Positions 24,541 through 36,949 of a DNA stretch of 64,000 bases are shown here, in pieces. The notes beneath the pieces are model-generated. The model ran no database searches. It was not told the origin of the DNA and saw only the letters and a list, made by a program, of their open reading frames with translations. A program made the position numbers and the translations under genes. The stretch covers positions 608,895-672,894 of the forward strand of contig NW_023365714.1 in the NCBI RefSeq assembly GCF_000003815.2, in the 5' to 3' direction. Positions within the stretch are counted from its first letter, which is position 1. Each line of letters starts with the position of its first letter. Source of the DNA: Branchiostoma floridae. Taxonomy: Eukaryota > Chordata > Leptocardii > Amphioxiformes > Branchiostomatidae.

Positions 24541-25271
24541 ATCACGATTGTAAATATAACTGTAAATAGGTGCTGCAAATATATTGTAACTGCCATTGAG
24601 CACATCAGTCAACACTTTATTTCTTTTCTTCTGGTACTGAATGGAGGCTTCTGGGAACTTTCCTATCTGGTCTTCTTGACTCACTGGTGGATAAGCATTG
24701 GAACAAGAGTAAACTTAAAGCGCTATCTAGCGACCAACAATAATACTGCAGAAACGTGGACATCCAGGTTATATTCTCATGTTCATCGTTGATTCACGAT
24801 CAGTGTCAAAATCAACACATTATTTGCATACTTTTGAACAGGCTACTTAGAAGCGTGTTTATCCTTTCTGTATTGACGTACTGCATATTACATGACAAAA
24901 TAGTTTACTCATTTCTCGTAGTAAAATGCTAGCAGTAAAAATTAGACCTAATACCTCCCACTGTCTCAGGTAAAGACAGATCGTGACGGGTATAACTTTC
25001 ACAGCTGCATTCAAGGCCAGCAAGATGCTTCTGTTCATGGACAATTGGTAAGCCCGATCGTTTACTGGGAGCACAAAAACTTGGCCATGTATCCAGGTAC
25101 GCCATTGTTACTACTTCAATCAAAGCCAACCTGCTCAAATGACTCTGCCTGAATAGTCGGTGTTTGTGTTGTGAAACTGAGGAGGGGGACCATAAAACAG
25201 ATATTCCGTGCTGCGCAGTTACAGGTTTGGTTCAAGACTGCGGACACAGCTGACAACAGAGGAGTTGGACT

Positions 25272-25325
25272 TGTCTTGTCTTGTGTTGTCTTGTCTTGTC
25301 TTGTCTTGTCTTGTCTTGTCTTGTC
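25272..25325 (+). repeat. (TTGTC)n pentanucleotide repeat
   Basis: About ten units. The paralogous site at 39995-40021 has about five, so the array length changed after duplication. Confidence 0.9.
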
Positions 25326-26632
25326 CGGACATCACACCCTTTCGCACAGGGCTGCAATGACAGAAGGTGTAGAGGGACAATTAATTTTCATGAATGAGGA
25401 TTGCACGTTTGCCTAGACGTCTTTGCTGCTATCTAATAAATATTAGAAAATAACGTCATCACTAAAGTTGTGCAAAATTTATAACTTGCACTATGTGGCT
25501 GGCATTCAAGTAGTGCCACCCACATAGTCCTGCTGGTCATCACAGACAACACACAGTCAAGCAAACATGACCCTATAGCCGGCCTATACTATAGCTAGTG
25601 CTGAGCACCATACAAAAACAAACATGCCAGGTTCGATAACAAGCTCAGTCTATAACAAATAACTGGTCAAACCATAATCAACACCATGTCAGTCACACCG
25701 TGACGAAAAATAACACAACTGACATGAACCATAATTACATCACAGAGTATGTTACCTAGTGCCTGCGGTCACTTGTTCTCATGTTTTTATCTGGTCAATT
25801 CAAATGTTTTAATGTCTATCCTTTCAGTACAGGTATTTTTACCGACTGTTTATTTAGTGCATATCGTAGGAGAAATTGTATACTTCGACCGGAGCCTTGC
25901 AAAATGCTTCTGTTTGTGGTGACACAAAGTCTGTATACAACTTCTTCAAAGCCAACCTGCTCAAAGGAATTTATCCGAATCTGTGGATAAACAACTGAAT
26001 TTCGTGCTGCGCAGTCACAGGTTTGGTTCGAGACGGCGGACGTCGACACAGCTGACACCTGACGAGTTAGACTTGACTTGAGCAGGTAAAATCGACTATG
26101 TCATGACCACCTTTACCAGATATGTCTCGCTAAGGTACAGAGAAGTTTGATAAACAACGGAATTTCGTGCTGCGCAGTTACAGGTTTGGTTCAAGACGCC
26201 GGACACAGCAGACGCCAGACGAGTTGGACTTGACTTAGAGCAGGTAAAATCGAAGCATGGCGACTACCTCAGGACTGCCGTCGACCATATGTCTGACGAA
26301 AGTTACCGTCATCCGGTATGTCTGGCTAAGGTACAAAAGGTTACTGTTTAAGGAAGTTAGCCCCCAGATGCGACACAAACAGCCCTTGCCAAACCAGAGT
26401 TCTGCTGTGTGACTTAAGATGAGAAGTTTTATGATTACTTGATGGAAGACATTTTGCTGCAGTTTGAGATTTGACAATGTGACGTTTGCACGTTGTAATA
26501 CGTACAGGGATCGTATCTCCAGCACATGATACCTTGGTTAAACACGTAGCTGCGTAAATAGAAGACACGCAAGTAAATGACAGGCGACAATGTTTTTACA
26601 AGCAATGTGTGTCAGACCTAGGACCTCTCACC

Positions 26633-26749
26633 TAGCGGGGTACCCATCCTCCGTAGTAACCACTGGCTCTATCTTTTCTGTTACTACTCCGTGTTTGGCC
26701 AGCAAAAAGACTGAGCCAGTGGTTACTACTGAGAATGGTATCCAGGCTA
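26633..26749. mobile_element. Hairpin MITE upstream of LRR1
   Basis: 37-bp inverted ends: TAGCGGGGTACCCATCC, then GTAGTAACCACTGGCTC, and the reverse at the right. The copy at 41099-41214 came with the segmental duplication. A related element is at 59446-59582. Confidence 0.75.
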
Positions 26750-26988
26750 TGTTATACTAAGTTATGCTCATTTGCACGACGTCATTCTGCACGTCCAATA
26801 GCTGATAAACCTGCAATCGTGAAACCAGACTATAAACTACAGTGTCAAAAATCTGCAAGGCTCTTAAAAGAACGATACCCACTTAACATTATGACCTGTA
26901 TCATGACCTGTTTGTTTATGGCATATCAATAGCACAATTACACAAAGCGAGATATTGTGATGTGTCTGATATCTGTCGTATAGGCAAA

Positions 26989-28245
26989 ATGTCCGACAAG
27001 ATGAAAATGACGCTGGTTCTTCTGGTGATCATGCTGAAAGAAACTGGACCGACCGCAGCCTGCAGCAGCAGCTGTTCACCACAATGTTCCTGCTTTAACA
27101 GAGGCCTCAGCAGTGTTCCTCAGGACCTGCGTACAACCATCACTGACCTGGGCCTGTCGCGCAACGCCATCACAACCTTAAGTCAGACAGACTTCTCCAG
27201 GTACAGCAGCCTGAGAAGACTATGGCTTGATTCCAACCAGATCTCCGTAATCAACAGCGGGGCGTTCTACAACTTAACTTGGTTGTTTTTCCTTAACCTT
27301 GGCTATAATCAGTTAACCAGTCTCACAGTGGACACGTTTGCGGGACTTGATAACCTTGGGGACCTTTATCTGTACCATAATAACATCAGCAGCATCGAAA
27401 CAGAAACTTTTCACGTCACCCCGCAGCTCGTTCATCTTCGCCTTCAGTACAACCACCTAACAACCATCGCAGCATCCACGTTTGTGAATCTGCTAGACCT
27501 ACTAACGTTACGCCTGAACAACAACAACATCAGCACCATTGCCGCTGGGGCGTTGGTGAATTTGCCAGCGCTCCGCACATTGGTTTTATCTCACAACAAC
27601 ATCAACACTTTCCCCGTTGAGATCTTCTCGACTGTACGTACTTCACGGCTTAGCATCAACGACAACCAGATAGAGACACTCCCGCCCATGGCGTATGACA
27701 TACTGGCCAACATGTACTTTGTGAACATCTCTAACAACCCCTGGCAGTGTGACTGCAGGATGTTTTCCTTTACGCGAAAGGGGGTAGGTGGTCCGGAATT
27801 TGAAAAACAGATCAAATGTGCCGGACCCAGTGACTTTGAGGGGAAAAGCTTGTTACAGGTAGTAGAAGACCCGATCTGGGACCTAATCCTAGGCCTGATC
27901 TGTGAACAGACAGGTACTTCACCCGGCAGCTCTGTTGATGGTACCTCCCCCTCACCAGGTTCTCTCAATGTTACCTCCCCCTCACCAGGTTCTGCTGATG
28001 ATACCTCACCCGGTTCGAATTCGTTCTCCCTTCCATTGTTCCTCAGTTCGCTAGGGGGCGTGTTAGTTGGGGCTTTTCTGGCCTCGGCCGTTTACTCTGC
28101 GGCATGGTGTAAAATCCGGAGGCGGAAAACTGCCCCTAACCCCGTTAAATACCCGAGATATCGTTATGCGAGACCGAGAACAGCCCCCAGCCCGGAACTA
28201 GACCTGACTGTTGTAGATGCCGACACAGACGCCACAGTGGTGTGA
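26989..28245 (+). CDS. LRR transmembrane receptor (LRR1)
   Basis: 418 aa from the ATG of MSDKMK. This start precedes the signal peptide and is shared with LRR2; a possible acceptor (CGTATAG) lies 5 bases upstream, suggesting a 5' UTR intron. Order: signal peptide (LVLLVIMLKETGPTAA), cysteine-rich LRRNT (CSSSCSPQCSC), about eight 24-residue LRRs (LxxLxLxxNxI), LRRCT (WQCDCRM, then two further Cys), a T/S/P/G stalk with three TSPSPGS-like repeats, a membrane segment (LSSLGGVLVGAFLASAVYSA) and a 44-residue basic tail (KIRRRK, YPRYRYA). The plan is that of surface receptors, with VLR-like ectodomains. There is no TIR or kinase domain. The ligand is unknown. Confidence 0.9.
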   Translation: MSDKMKMTLVLLVIMLKETGPTAACSSSCSPQCSCFNRGLSSVPQDLRTTITDLGLSRNAITTLSQTDFSRYSSLRRLWLDSNQISVINSGAFYNLTWLFFLNLGYNQLTSLTVDTFAGLDNLGDLYLYHNNISSIETETFHVTPQLVHLRLQYNHLTTIAASTFVNLLDLLTLRLNNNNISTIAAGALVNLPALRTLVLSHNNINTFPVEIFSTVRTSRLSINDNQIETLPPMAYDILANMYFVNISNNPWQCDCRMFSFTRKGVGGPEFEKQIKCAGPSDFEGKSLLQVVEDPIWDLILGLICEQTGTSPGSSVDGTSPSPGSLNVTSPSPGSADDTSPGSNSFSLPLFLSSLGGVLVGAFLASAVYSAAWCKIRRRKTAPNPVKYPRYRYARPRTAPSPELDLTVVDADTDATVV

Positions 28246-28735
28246 CCTGTGGTTAGTAAAGTTTCATCCTACTTCCAGTTCAATGACTTGGAAGTTCAAC
28301 TTGTCTATGCTGTAGATCTACATGCTATCTAAGGCACCACTAGTTACAGATCTAACACAGAAAAACGATGAAGTCTACGGCTATAATAACGACAGCTGGT
28401 TACAAACTTTAGTGTCTTTTGAGAGAAAAATGGAATTGTTTTTGTTTTGTTATTTGATTTCTGAATGTTTGCTGTGATCATGATTATTGATGAGCTTGCA
28501 TTGCTTGTATAAATACCGAATTGTAATTTTGTGGTGATTTTGGTGTTTGTTTCAACTTGCAAATGCAGATGGTATATTTGACTTTGACTTTTTCTGGGCT
28601 GCTGTTTGTTTTGTACTTGTGTTTATTAGAAGTGACCCCAATGTGAAAGGGAGGTCTTAAAATGCATTTCAGCACTTTAACAAGTTGCCCTCCCACATAC
28701 TTGTGTGTTTTTGCTCGCGACTGTCAAATAAATGT
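28246..28735 (+). other. 3' UTR of LRR1 with polyadenylation signal
   Basis: The AATAAA at 28727-28732 follows a GTTGCCCTCCCACA stretch that is conserved before the AATAAA of LRR2 (43683). This supports a shared 3' end. Confidence 0.6.
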
Positions 28736-30875
28736 ACTCTTGCGAAATTTATGTGGACTGATGTGTTTAGAGTTTTCCATGTAGTCTACAAACAGCCAAT
28801 GCCGCACTGCTTCTCTCTTTTTGCTGTCATCACAGCAGGACAATACACAGCGTCAACGCGTCCTGCCGAAATGTACTTTCATAACGGCGTAGAACTGTCC
28901 TTTTTATAAACGTATTACATATTAATACAATCAAGACTTTAAACATACTGCATGTCAATGAAATATAGACTTTCCTTTCTATGCTGGTCATCTACACACT
29001 CTACGATTTTGTGCATGAAAAGAAGCCTGCTTGTGCTCAGTACAGCCTCGGATAGAAAACAATCGATGGTACCAGTTTTACTCTTGGACCTGTAGCCTTA
29101 TGGTACTTTTACGATAAGACGCCAGGGGGCGCTAGTGCAAAGTAGCGAGGTGCGGCCACACCTGGGGACTTCCTGTTTCACGGAGCCAGTCGCGAGTTTT
29201 GACCTCCAATGTCTAGTTGTACCCCAGCCCCGAAGTAGTGTAAAAGTTCGACCTGAACAACCAACCAAACAACTTATGTTAGAATCTCTTCCGTTGCCAC
29301 CGAAAACATAGACCGGACAAGACTGCACAGGTGGGCACTGAATGTGTGAACTGGACAGGTGTGACGAGCAGGTGTCCTGAACAGGTGTGTGTATGTACGT
29401 ACGTAAAACATTTCTTTGTAAAATTTCGTGTGCAACAAGAACGCCATGTCTCAAGCTTAGGGCAACGTCACATAGTCGTGCGATCGTCGTACGATTTTGA
29501 TGCCGTAGAATTTTCAAGCTGGCTGTGACAGAACCAACCACCGGTATGGATCTAAGAGGGTCTGCATGGGGGGTCCTGACAACGCTTTACGCTAAATTTA
29601 CGAAAGCTACCAACGCTTTAAGCTTCATCTCAGTACCCCAAATTGAATTACGTAAAATAAAATAGCTTCCCTACGAATTACGGGAAATGCAGACCCTCAT
29701 CTAAGACAGTATTTTGTGTAGCAAGACAGTTGAGCTCTGCAGGACACGTGCATGGCTGTGTACACGTGTAAAAAATCGTACGTGGGAACAAATTGCACCA
29801 CGTATGTGACCCCGCCCTTAGTTAAGTCTGCCAATCAAAAAAGAACGGCCTGAACACTTCACTGTACATGTGAACTGAAAACGTTTGCTTAGTGTCATAA
29901 GAGTGTGATGTTAGAATAAGCTATCAACTTGAGTGCAACATTGTCCTTGTCTGTCCAAAAGCAGTCACTGAAATTAAGGCCACCCCCAAAAAACTGTGTA
30001 AATCGTTGAGTGACCCCCGATAGACGATTAATCATCCGCTGCAGACAGGTAATGTTTAACCGATGTATGGTGACCACGCGCTTACCTGCCCCCCAGGTGC
30101 AGGTGTCAAAGTGGTTAATGTTTAACCTATGTGTAGTGGTTACATCACCACCAGCTATATTGCATCATCCACCCCAGTTACGAGTCCAGGTAACGGTGCC
30201 TTATATGGTGAAAAATATTATTTTTTAGAGGCAAACAGTGCATCATCATTTTGGTTACATAAACATGGCTGGTGAAAAACGTTCCTTTGAGAAGTCAGCA
30301 GTGCATAATCATCGTGAATATTGGCACTTGCAAGTTAGCATGTTTGCCAACTTCTCAAAAAACGTTTTTTCCCGAGCCGTGGTGCCAGAGTTCCAACTGC
30401 ATATCCTGTTCATTTTAACGTCAGGCACGGATATTAACTTCTATTTGGTGGCAGGAATTAACAATCAGTATGACTCTGAGGTTCGATATTCAAACACATC
30501 AGAAGGGTGTGTATTTTGTACTAACGTCCATGTTGACGTGAGTGTATTAAAGAACTTATATTTCAGTACCATTGGTGCCATGAGCGCGTTAAGTTGCTTC
30601 TTAGCTTCAGCCGCGAAGGAGGTTAACCTACTTGCCTTCCGTAAACAAACTAGATTGTTTTGTATCTGTCTAATTGTGATCGTATTTGTTCTTTAGGTCT
30701 GTGGCTTCAAACCTGTCAAATCAAGACCAACAATAATGTGTTTTAGAGCGTGAAAAACACCTTACAATAAGACACTATAATGAACAAGAGACACTATAAA
30801 ACATTGAATAAACAGAAGACGAAGATACAAATTTCGCTGATGCAAGACAAGGGCGCGTCTTTAAGTCAACAAGAC
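28736..30875. other. 5' flank of copy C
   Basis: Closely similar to 49600-51279. Contains a CTCF-like motif (29122). A 152-residue ORF (30238-30696) is shared only partly with the other block: its first half is frameshifted there and two of the visible differences in the shared half change amino acids. It is therefore more likely promoter or 5' UTR than protein. Confidence 0.55.
29122..29134 (+). promoter_or_regulatory. CTCF-like motif upstream of copy C
   Basis: CCAGGGGGCGCTA is an almost perfect CTCF core, the best of the four in this window. It lies about 1.75 kb before the copy C start. Confidence 0.5.
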
Positions 30876-31595
30876 ATGGAGAAGACAGATAACAAACCCC
30901 TATCAGTGGCTGAAGAGTTTCAGGAACTGGACCTGATCTTCGCCAGCGGTTCTGATCTGGATGTTGTGGAGAAGGGATACGCACGTCAGCTGATCCACGC
31001 CATCAGTACGGAGAAAAGGGTCCTGAAGTGGGAAGCGTTAAAAAGCCTGGGAGATCTGTACCTGCATAAGGCAAAGATGAAGGGGCAAAAGGCGAAGATG
31101 AAGAAGCAAAAGGTAGAAAACTTCCACAAGGCCTGTGCGCTGTACAAGGAAGTCCTTCGATATCTTAGAAGTAAAGAGGAGAGGCAAGTTCTACAACATC
31201 GTATCAGATATGCGGAGAAATGTACAAGGCTGACACGTGATCAAAACCGTACGAAGTCGTCAGCTAATGTCACATTGTCCGTGGCTGAAATACTTCAGGA
31301 AGAAGAAGAAAAGACCAAAATGAAAGGATACGGGGTGATGCCCTTACTTACTGCTTGCACAAATTCATTTGTAAAGGCGATCATCATTAGAGATAATCGT
31401 CTGAAAACCGAGTCTCTGAAGAGCCTTGGAGACCTGTACCTGGAGAAGGGAAGGGTTGGCAGGGACGAGGCAGCATTCACCACAGCAGCTGGCCTGTACC
31501 GAGCGGCGCTGGACCGCTGTGAAGATTCAGATGGCAGAGAAACACTGAAGCATCGCATCAAGTACGCAGGGAAGGTCAAGGAAAAAGTAGAGAAG
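30876..31595 (+). CDS. Copy C exon 1 (N-terminal helical repeats)
   Basis: Starts at the MEKT methionine shared by all copies; an upstream in-frame ATG exists at 30780. The linker (KMKGQKAKMKKQKVENFHKA) carries a short internal duplication, GQKAKMK/KQKVENF, that is absent in copies B and D. Ends VEK before GTAGGA. Confidence 0.8.
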
Positions 31596-31916
31596 GTAGG
31601 AAGACAAAGACCGACTCTCATACACTTTGATATTTTTGTTTGCATCCACATTTTGACGTGTGTACGTGCTGAAATGAAAACAAATCAGACTGGCATGTAA
31701 GAGGTCTTCGAAAAAGTGAACCTGCCACGTTTGTGTTTTTGTCTCGTTGCTGTATTCATGCACTTCAAAGCTACACAAACTCAATGTTTGGAATCTATGA
31801 CTGGAATCAGCCCTCGGTTTCACTGTTATACGCTGAGATTTAAATCTTCCTGCTATAATAAGAAAGCAATATTGTATGAATCCATATCAAATATAATTGT
31901 ACTTTCCCTTTACCAG

Positions 31917-32071
31917 AAAAAGGGAGAGGAAACGGAACAACCCAAGAACGAGAACGTTGCTGATGACAACTGCTTCAGATGTCTTCCTATTGCACGCCAA
32001 ATCAAAGAGGTCTTATCAAGCTTCCTTGGTCAAACAATCCGTGTAACGCGGGAGTATAAAGATACAGACAG
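31917..32071 (+). CDS. Copy C exon 2 (linker)
   Basis: 155 bp after CTTTACCAG, ending GACAG before GTGTGT, phase 2. It encodes KKGEETEQPKNENVADDN to YKDTDR. It diverges fast from the 104-bp exon 2 of copy D and shares only the DTDR end, so it is probably a flexible linker. Confidence 0.65.
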
Positions 32072-32287
32072 GTGTGTAAATTCCCTATATGATACGTATA
32101 TTTGAAGGTCATTGAACAGGATTCAGAAGTTACTACTAATTAGCATTCTGGATCAAAGTTGAATTGTAATTTCCAACACGAAAAATGGACTTACCCAAAT
32201 TACGACTTAGCTTGCCCAGTATCAGAATACCTGGTTGATTATCTGAAATATAGATTTACATATGTATGTTGCGTTTGTCTTTAACAG

Positions 32288-32394
32288 GACGTACAGAGAA
32301 CAGCGGCGGAAGGGCTGCAGGGCTCTGCAGACAGGGGACCTGGACAACGCAGAGAAATACTTTGCAGCTGCACTCAAGACCGTTCATGTCGAAG
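32288..32394 (+). CDS. Copy C exon 3
   Basis: 107 bp between TTAACAG and GTAAGG, phase 2 to phase 1, the same length as in copy D. It encodes TYREQRRKGCRALQTGDLDN, then AEKYFAAALKTVHVE: the first helix pair of the third N-terminal repeat. Confidence 0.85.
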
Positions 32395-32930
32395 GTAAGG
32401 ACATCTGACATCAAGACTACAGAACAGCAGGATTAGTTAGTCAGACACAATGCATGTACACAACCTGACGTGTGAGAATAGTTTGGTTTTATCAATGAGC
32501 TATAGAAGTTTAACGAGCAGTAAAATTAAAAACGATGTTACAATTTGCAACCCCTGATCATCCTCCTACGCCCGGTCCACAACGGCACTAGCCTATTGGG
32601 GCCCTGCTATCTAGATGCCTACCAGCGGTTATTGTGATTGTCGCCACAAACCAGCTGTCAACCAATCAGAGAATAGGCCTTTCTTGGGCTTTTTGTTTAC
32701 GAAAGCCATCTCGCAAAGGCCGCTGGGAAGCTATCAGCCAATCACTTACGTCTTTAATACATAGCTCCATCCTTCTACGCCCGATCCCCAATGGCTGATT
32801 GCCCATATAAGGGTAAGCTCATTGATATTCATAAGCAGGGCGGTTAGTAACTCATCTGAGTGCACAAGAAAGCAGAGGTGACCACAAGGAGTTTCGACAC
32901 GGCTGTGGTCCCTCTGCGCAGGAGAATGGT

Positions 32931-33184
32931 CATCCTCCTTGGCAGGGACATCCAACAGCCAAACAGCCTGTCTGGATGTACCCTGCTCTTTTAACCGTCA
33001 CTCTTAGCCACCCCCCCCCCCAAGAGAATAGGCCTTTCAGTTTTCAAAAGGGGTCTCGCGTACATAAGGGTAAGCTCATTAATATTTATAAGCAGGGTAG
33101 TCAGGAACTAAGGGTGACAGTTAAAAGTGCAGGGCACACCCAGACAGGAGGTTTGGCTGTTGGATGTCCCTGCCTAGGAGGATG
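32931..33184. mobile_element. Inverted-repeat element in copy C intron 3
   Basis: 77-bp arms (32931-33007, 33108-33184) pair with few mismatches, e.g. GGCTGTTGGATGTCCCTGCC in the right arm. The loop holds a poly-C run and AGCTCATTAATATTTATAAG, a motif also at about 24147 and 32818. It ends 23 bp before exon 4. Confidence 0.75.
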
Positions 33185-33207
33185 CCCCTGATTTGCCGTT
33201 GCTGCAG

Positions 33208-34664
33208 GTTCAAACACAGGTCAACACTGGAAAGAAGTAAAGACTATGTATTCGCTGAGCGATGTCTACCTGAGGAGAGGAATGCGGTCCAAAGACGGCG
33301 GAGATTTCACCAAGGCTGCAGCCCTCTGTAATGCAGCACTGGTCAGAGCAAATGCGGAAGATAAAGAAGGCATTAAGCAAACAATCCTAGAAATAACCAG
33401 GTCGTTTGTCAGGCACGTTCTGAGTATGGAACAAAGAGTGGAAATCGAGGAAATGGTGAAACACAAATCGATTTTGAAGGAAACTCGAGACGAAGTAGGA
33501 AGAGAGATCATAAGAATCGAACAGCAGGCAGACCCTTACAGTCTTGAAGATGATGACCCGAAGATAAGAGAAGTGGAGACGAAGAGAGCAGAAGCAATCC
33601 AAGCCTTGTGTGAGGCAATAGTCGATCAACGAAGAACGTTCATAGCCGGCCTTGTAGATGAATGTATGGAGGTAATGGGTCCCCCTCCCTGTAAGTACGC
33701 CATGATAGGTCTGGGTTCACAAGCCACAGGACTGGTAACTCCGTACTCTGATCTGGAGTTCGCCATTTTGGTTGAGGAGGAAACAGAAGATAATGTCCAG
33801 TTTTTCCGTAATCTCACTCATTATCTGCATCTCAAAGTCATCAACCTGGGAGAAACCATTCTCCCGGCCATGGCGATTAAGTCTTTAAATGATTTCTCCT
33901 CAGACGACCCACTTGACAACTGGTTCTACGACTCTGTCACACCGCGCGGATTTGCGTTTGATGGAGCCATGCCGCATGCGTGTAAAACTCCGCTGGGCAG
34001 GGGTAAAACATGCGAACTTATCCACACACCAAAAGAGATGATGAACGTTCTGGCAGACGACCTCAGCTTCCATCTGAAGAAAGGCTACCATCTGGCAAGT
34101 ATACTGGGAAATGTGTGCCTGATCACAGGGGAACAGGACTTAGTCGATGCGTACGCCGGCTTGTGGGCTGAGCTACTGCAACATACTAACGGAAATATTA
34201 ATTTGTTACAGGCACTCATTGCATATACGGAAAATGAAGAGATGCTTACCTTTCAGCCAATTACTTCCACTCTGGTGAACGTAAAGAAAGAAATCTACCG
34301 GTTTTCAACCATTGCTGTGTCTTGTTGGGCCCTTTTCTCTTACATACAACCCACCACAATCTGGGAAACTATAAAGAAGATGCTCAACGATGGGGTCGTC
34401 AACAGTGAGAACGCGCATCACCTGATGGTGCTGGTCAGCATCTCAGCAGAACTGAGGCTGCGGACATACATGAACAACCGTGGGCAGGTGGAGAACATGT
34501 CAGCCTTGTCGGCAAGGTCAAAGGATGATGACTTTCAGAAGACGCTGAAGAAAGTGTTTTACTTCTCCAATACAAAACAGCTGATGAGATACTACAACAC
34601 AGCAAGACCGTTAACGGTTTCATCTCGCAACTTGTCGATACTCAGCCCGAAAAAAAGCCTTTAG
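33208..34664 (+). CDS. Copy C exon 4, first frame: nucleotidyltransferase core
   Basis: Begins after TTGCTGCAG with [20 protein letters not shown]. It carries the third repeat, the GlnD/DUF294-type nucleotidyltransferase and the helical domain ending [13 protein letters not shown]. It then leaves the family frame at about 34612 and stops at 34662-34664. If the frameshift is real, this would be a TPR-less enzyme of about 813 residues with exons 1-3. Confidence 0.8.
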
Positions 34665-36622
34665 TTCTTTTTGATAATTCTCTAAGACTACAAGCAGAGG
34701 TATACGAAAGTTTGTGTGATTATAAAAAGGCGAAGGCATGCATTGAGCGCGACCTTCAGACTGTTAAGTCGACTGTAAATTCTGATACTGCTCACTTGCT
34801 TGCTGATTTAGGTAACAAGTGTCAGAGGGTTGGTGAGTACAGAAAGGCAGTCAGTTATCATGAACAATCACTGCAGATGAAGCTGCGCATCCATGGTAAG
34901 TACAATGTACATCCTGACATTGCCAAGTCACTTCTTTACTTGGGAGTTACCTGGATCGACCTTGGGGAACACAGAAAGGCCATCAGCTATCATGAACGCA
35001 CATTACACATGTTCAGGAGTATCTACGGTGAGAGCACTGCACATCCGGACATTGCCGGGACACTCAACAACTTGGGCAGTATTTATACGGCGCTTGGTGA
35101 TCACAGAAAGGCCTTTAGCTATTGCAAACAGGCAATGCAGATGCAGCGAAGCATCTATGGAGAAAATTCTTCACATCCTGACATCGCCAAGTCACTGCAG
35201 AATTTAGGTAAGGCCTGGGGTAACCTTGGTGATCACAAAGAAACCGTAAGCTGTTTTGAAGAGTCATTACGTATGTTCCGAAGTATGTACGGTGAGACCA
35301 CTGAACATCCTTACATTGCTGGGTGCCTTACCAACTTGGGTGCGGCCTGGGAGGAGCTTGGTGATCACAGAAAGGCGATCAGATTCCATGAACAGTCACT
35401 TCAGATGCAACGAAGTATCTATGGTGAGAACACTGCACATTCTGACATTGCCGTGACTCTTAACGGCTTAGGGCACTGCTCGAGCTTTTTAGGTGATCAT
35501 AGAAAGGCCGTCAGCTATCATGAACAGTCACTACAGATGAGGCGGAGTATCCATGGCGAGAACACTGCACACCCTGCTATCGCAACGTCCCTGAACAGCT
35601 TGGGTAACGCCTGGAGGAGCCTTGGTGAGTACAGAAAGGCCGTTAGCTGTCTTGAACAGTCACTGCAAATAAAGCGGACAATCTACGGTGAGAGCACTGC
35701 ACATTCTGACATTGCTATGTCACTTAACGGCTTGGGTGCCGCCTGGAGTGACCTTGGTGATCACAGGAAGGCCGTCAGCTATCTTGAACAGTCACTACAG
35801 ATGTACCGTCGGAAGGACAACGTACATGCCGGCAACGCTGCGGCCCTTAATAATTTGGGTCAAGCCTGGAAGGCCCTTGGAGATAACAAAAAGGCCATCG
35901 GCTATCATGAACAGTCACTTCAAATACGGCGGAATATCCCTAATGAGAGCATTGCTCACACGGACACTAACATTGTCAGGGCACTTCACGAGACACTCAC
36001 CCATCTGGGAGCCGCTTGGTTGGATGAAGGTGACGTTCGGAAGGCACTCGACTATTTTGAACAGGCACTACCGATGAAACGTATCATCTATGGTGAGAGA
36101 ACTGCACATCCTGACATTGCCCTGTCGCTTTCCAACTTAGGTGTCGCCTTTGGCAAACTCGGTGACTACGGAAAATCCGTCAGGTATGGTGAACAAGCGC
36201 TACGGATGTTGCAGAGTTTGCACGGAGAGAACACTGCACATCCTGAAATTGTCAAGGTTCTGGAAATGTTGGGTGCTGGATTGACGATCATGGCAAGTTT
36301 CACACAGGGGATATTGGGCGGTGCCTCAAATAACATTGCCAATCATATCCGGGCCATCAAATATTATGAACAGGCACTAGACATGAAGCGATGTATCTAT
36401 GGTGAGAACACTGCACAGCCCGACATCGTGCTATTACTTACAGTATTGGGTCACGCTTGGAGGGTCGTTGGCGATCACAGAAAGGCCATCAGCTATCATG
36501 AACAGTCACTGCAGATGCACCGGAATATTAATGGTGGGAATACTGCACACCTTGACATCGTGCAAACTAGTGTTGCGTACCTAAACTCACGTTCAGGTCC
36601 GGATTCAGGTCCAGCAGTTTAA
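34613..36622 (+). CDS. Copy C exon 4, second frame: TPR array
   Basis: From [15 protein letters not shown] the frame continues through [20 protein letters not shown] and about 14 TPR units, two with insertions (LHETLTHLG and a 10-residue loop with GILGGASNN). It ends abruptly in the last unit after AHLDIVQT with [17 protein letters not shown], which comes from non-family sequence rich in GTTCAGGTCC. Confidence 0.8.
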   Translation, partial: NGFISQLVDTQPEKKPLVLFDNSLRLQAEVYESLCDYKKAKACIERDLQTVKSTVNSDTAHLLADLGNKCQRVGEYRKAVSYHEQSLQMKLRIHGKYNVHPDIAKSLLYLGVTWIDLGEHRKAISYHERTLHMFRSIYGESTAHPDIAGTLNNLGSIYTALGDHRKAFSYCKQAMQMQRSIYGENSSHPDIAKSLQNLGKAWGNLGDHKETVSCFEESLRMFRSMYGETTEHPYIAGCLTNLGAAWEELGDHRKAIRFHEQSLQMQRSIYGENTAHSDIAVTLNGLGHCSSFLGDHRKAVSYHEQSLQMRRSIHGENTAHPAIATSLNSLGNAWRSLGEYRKAVSCLEQSLQIKRTIYGESTAHSDIAMSLNGLGAAWSDLGDHRKAVSYLEQSLQMYRRKDNVHAGNAAALNNLGQAWKALGDNKKAIGYHEQSLQIRRNIPNESIAHTDTNIVRALHETLTHLGAAWLDEGDVRKALDYFEQALPMKRIIYGERTAHPDIALSLSNLGVAFGKLGDYGKSVRYGEQALRMLQSLHGENTAHPEIVKVLEMLGAGLTIMASFTQGILGGASNNIANHIRAIKYYEQALDMKRCIYGENTAQPDIVLLLTVLGHAWRVVGDHRKAISYHEQSLQMHRNINGGNTAHLDIVQTSVAYLNSRSGPDSGPAV

Positions 36623-36949
36623 GTTCAGGTTATAAGCCCGGACCTGAACCCATCATTGCATGTGTGTGCTAGAAAATGTTTTTGGGGTTACATGGAACTG
36701 CATGTTAGAATAAATCTTACATGCAATTTGAAATATATATAAAAATCATATACAGTCAGTAGTAAACACAACATGTCACACAAGCAATGTTTTTGTCTTT
36801 TTCCAGTGCAAATTTCACCATCTATGAAAGGTTTTAGATGGTTTAGAACAAAAAGGAGAATATAAAAGAGGGACAAATTTTTGCACATCCAGACCTGGTT
36901 CCCGACGTTTAGTTGTTGTTTTTTTGGACCTGAACGTTTTGCAAGTCCA

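Larger units (their letters stand above)
24650..28735 (+). repeat. Segmental duplication block 1 (LRR1 unit)
   Basis: Corresponds to 39375-43690. Landmarks shared in order are the gtcttcttgactcac region, (TTGTC)n, the GCGCAGTTACAGGTTTGGTT element, the hairpin MITE, the LRR gene and the 3' UTR with AATAAA. Indels and substitutions are frequent, so it is not a recent assembly echo. Confidence 0.75.
30876..36622 (+). pseudogene. NTase-TPR protein copy C, frameshifted gene
   Basis: Four exons: 30876-31595, 31917-32071, 32288-32394, 33208-36622, with phases identical to copy D. The protein has two N-terminal repeats, a third across exons 3-4, the nucleotidyltransferase core (GLGSQATG and YSDLEFAIL intact), a DUF294_C-like helical domain and about 14 TPR units. 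A one-base loss at about 34612 (TTAACGG where TTAAACGG would keep frame) moves the reading from one frame to the next and gives a stop at 34664. The downstream frame then aligns perfectly with the paralogues (NGFISQL versus KDVISHL in copy B). The 3' end is cut by LINE-type sequence. It may be a pseudogene, an allele or an assembly error. Confidence 0.75.

Noticed and set aside
25264-25330. Short-unit array considered as a CRISPR-like repeat
   Set aside because: Five-base units without spacers in a eukaryotic genome; a plain microsatellite.
30238-30696. 152-residue ORF upstream of copy C with a partial copy at 50849-51100
   Set aside because: The first half is frameshifted in the other block and visible differences in the shared part include replacements. 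Simple non-coding duplication explains it.
34893-36584. Recurrent open frames in another register of the TPR exons (HILT...TW...[15 protein letters not shown])
   Set aside because: The 126-bp periodicity keeps stops out of a second frame; the same shadow appears in every copy and changes freely, so it is not a gene.
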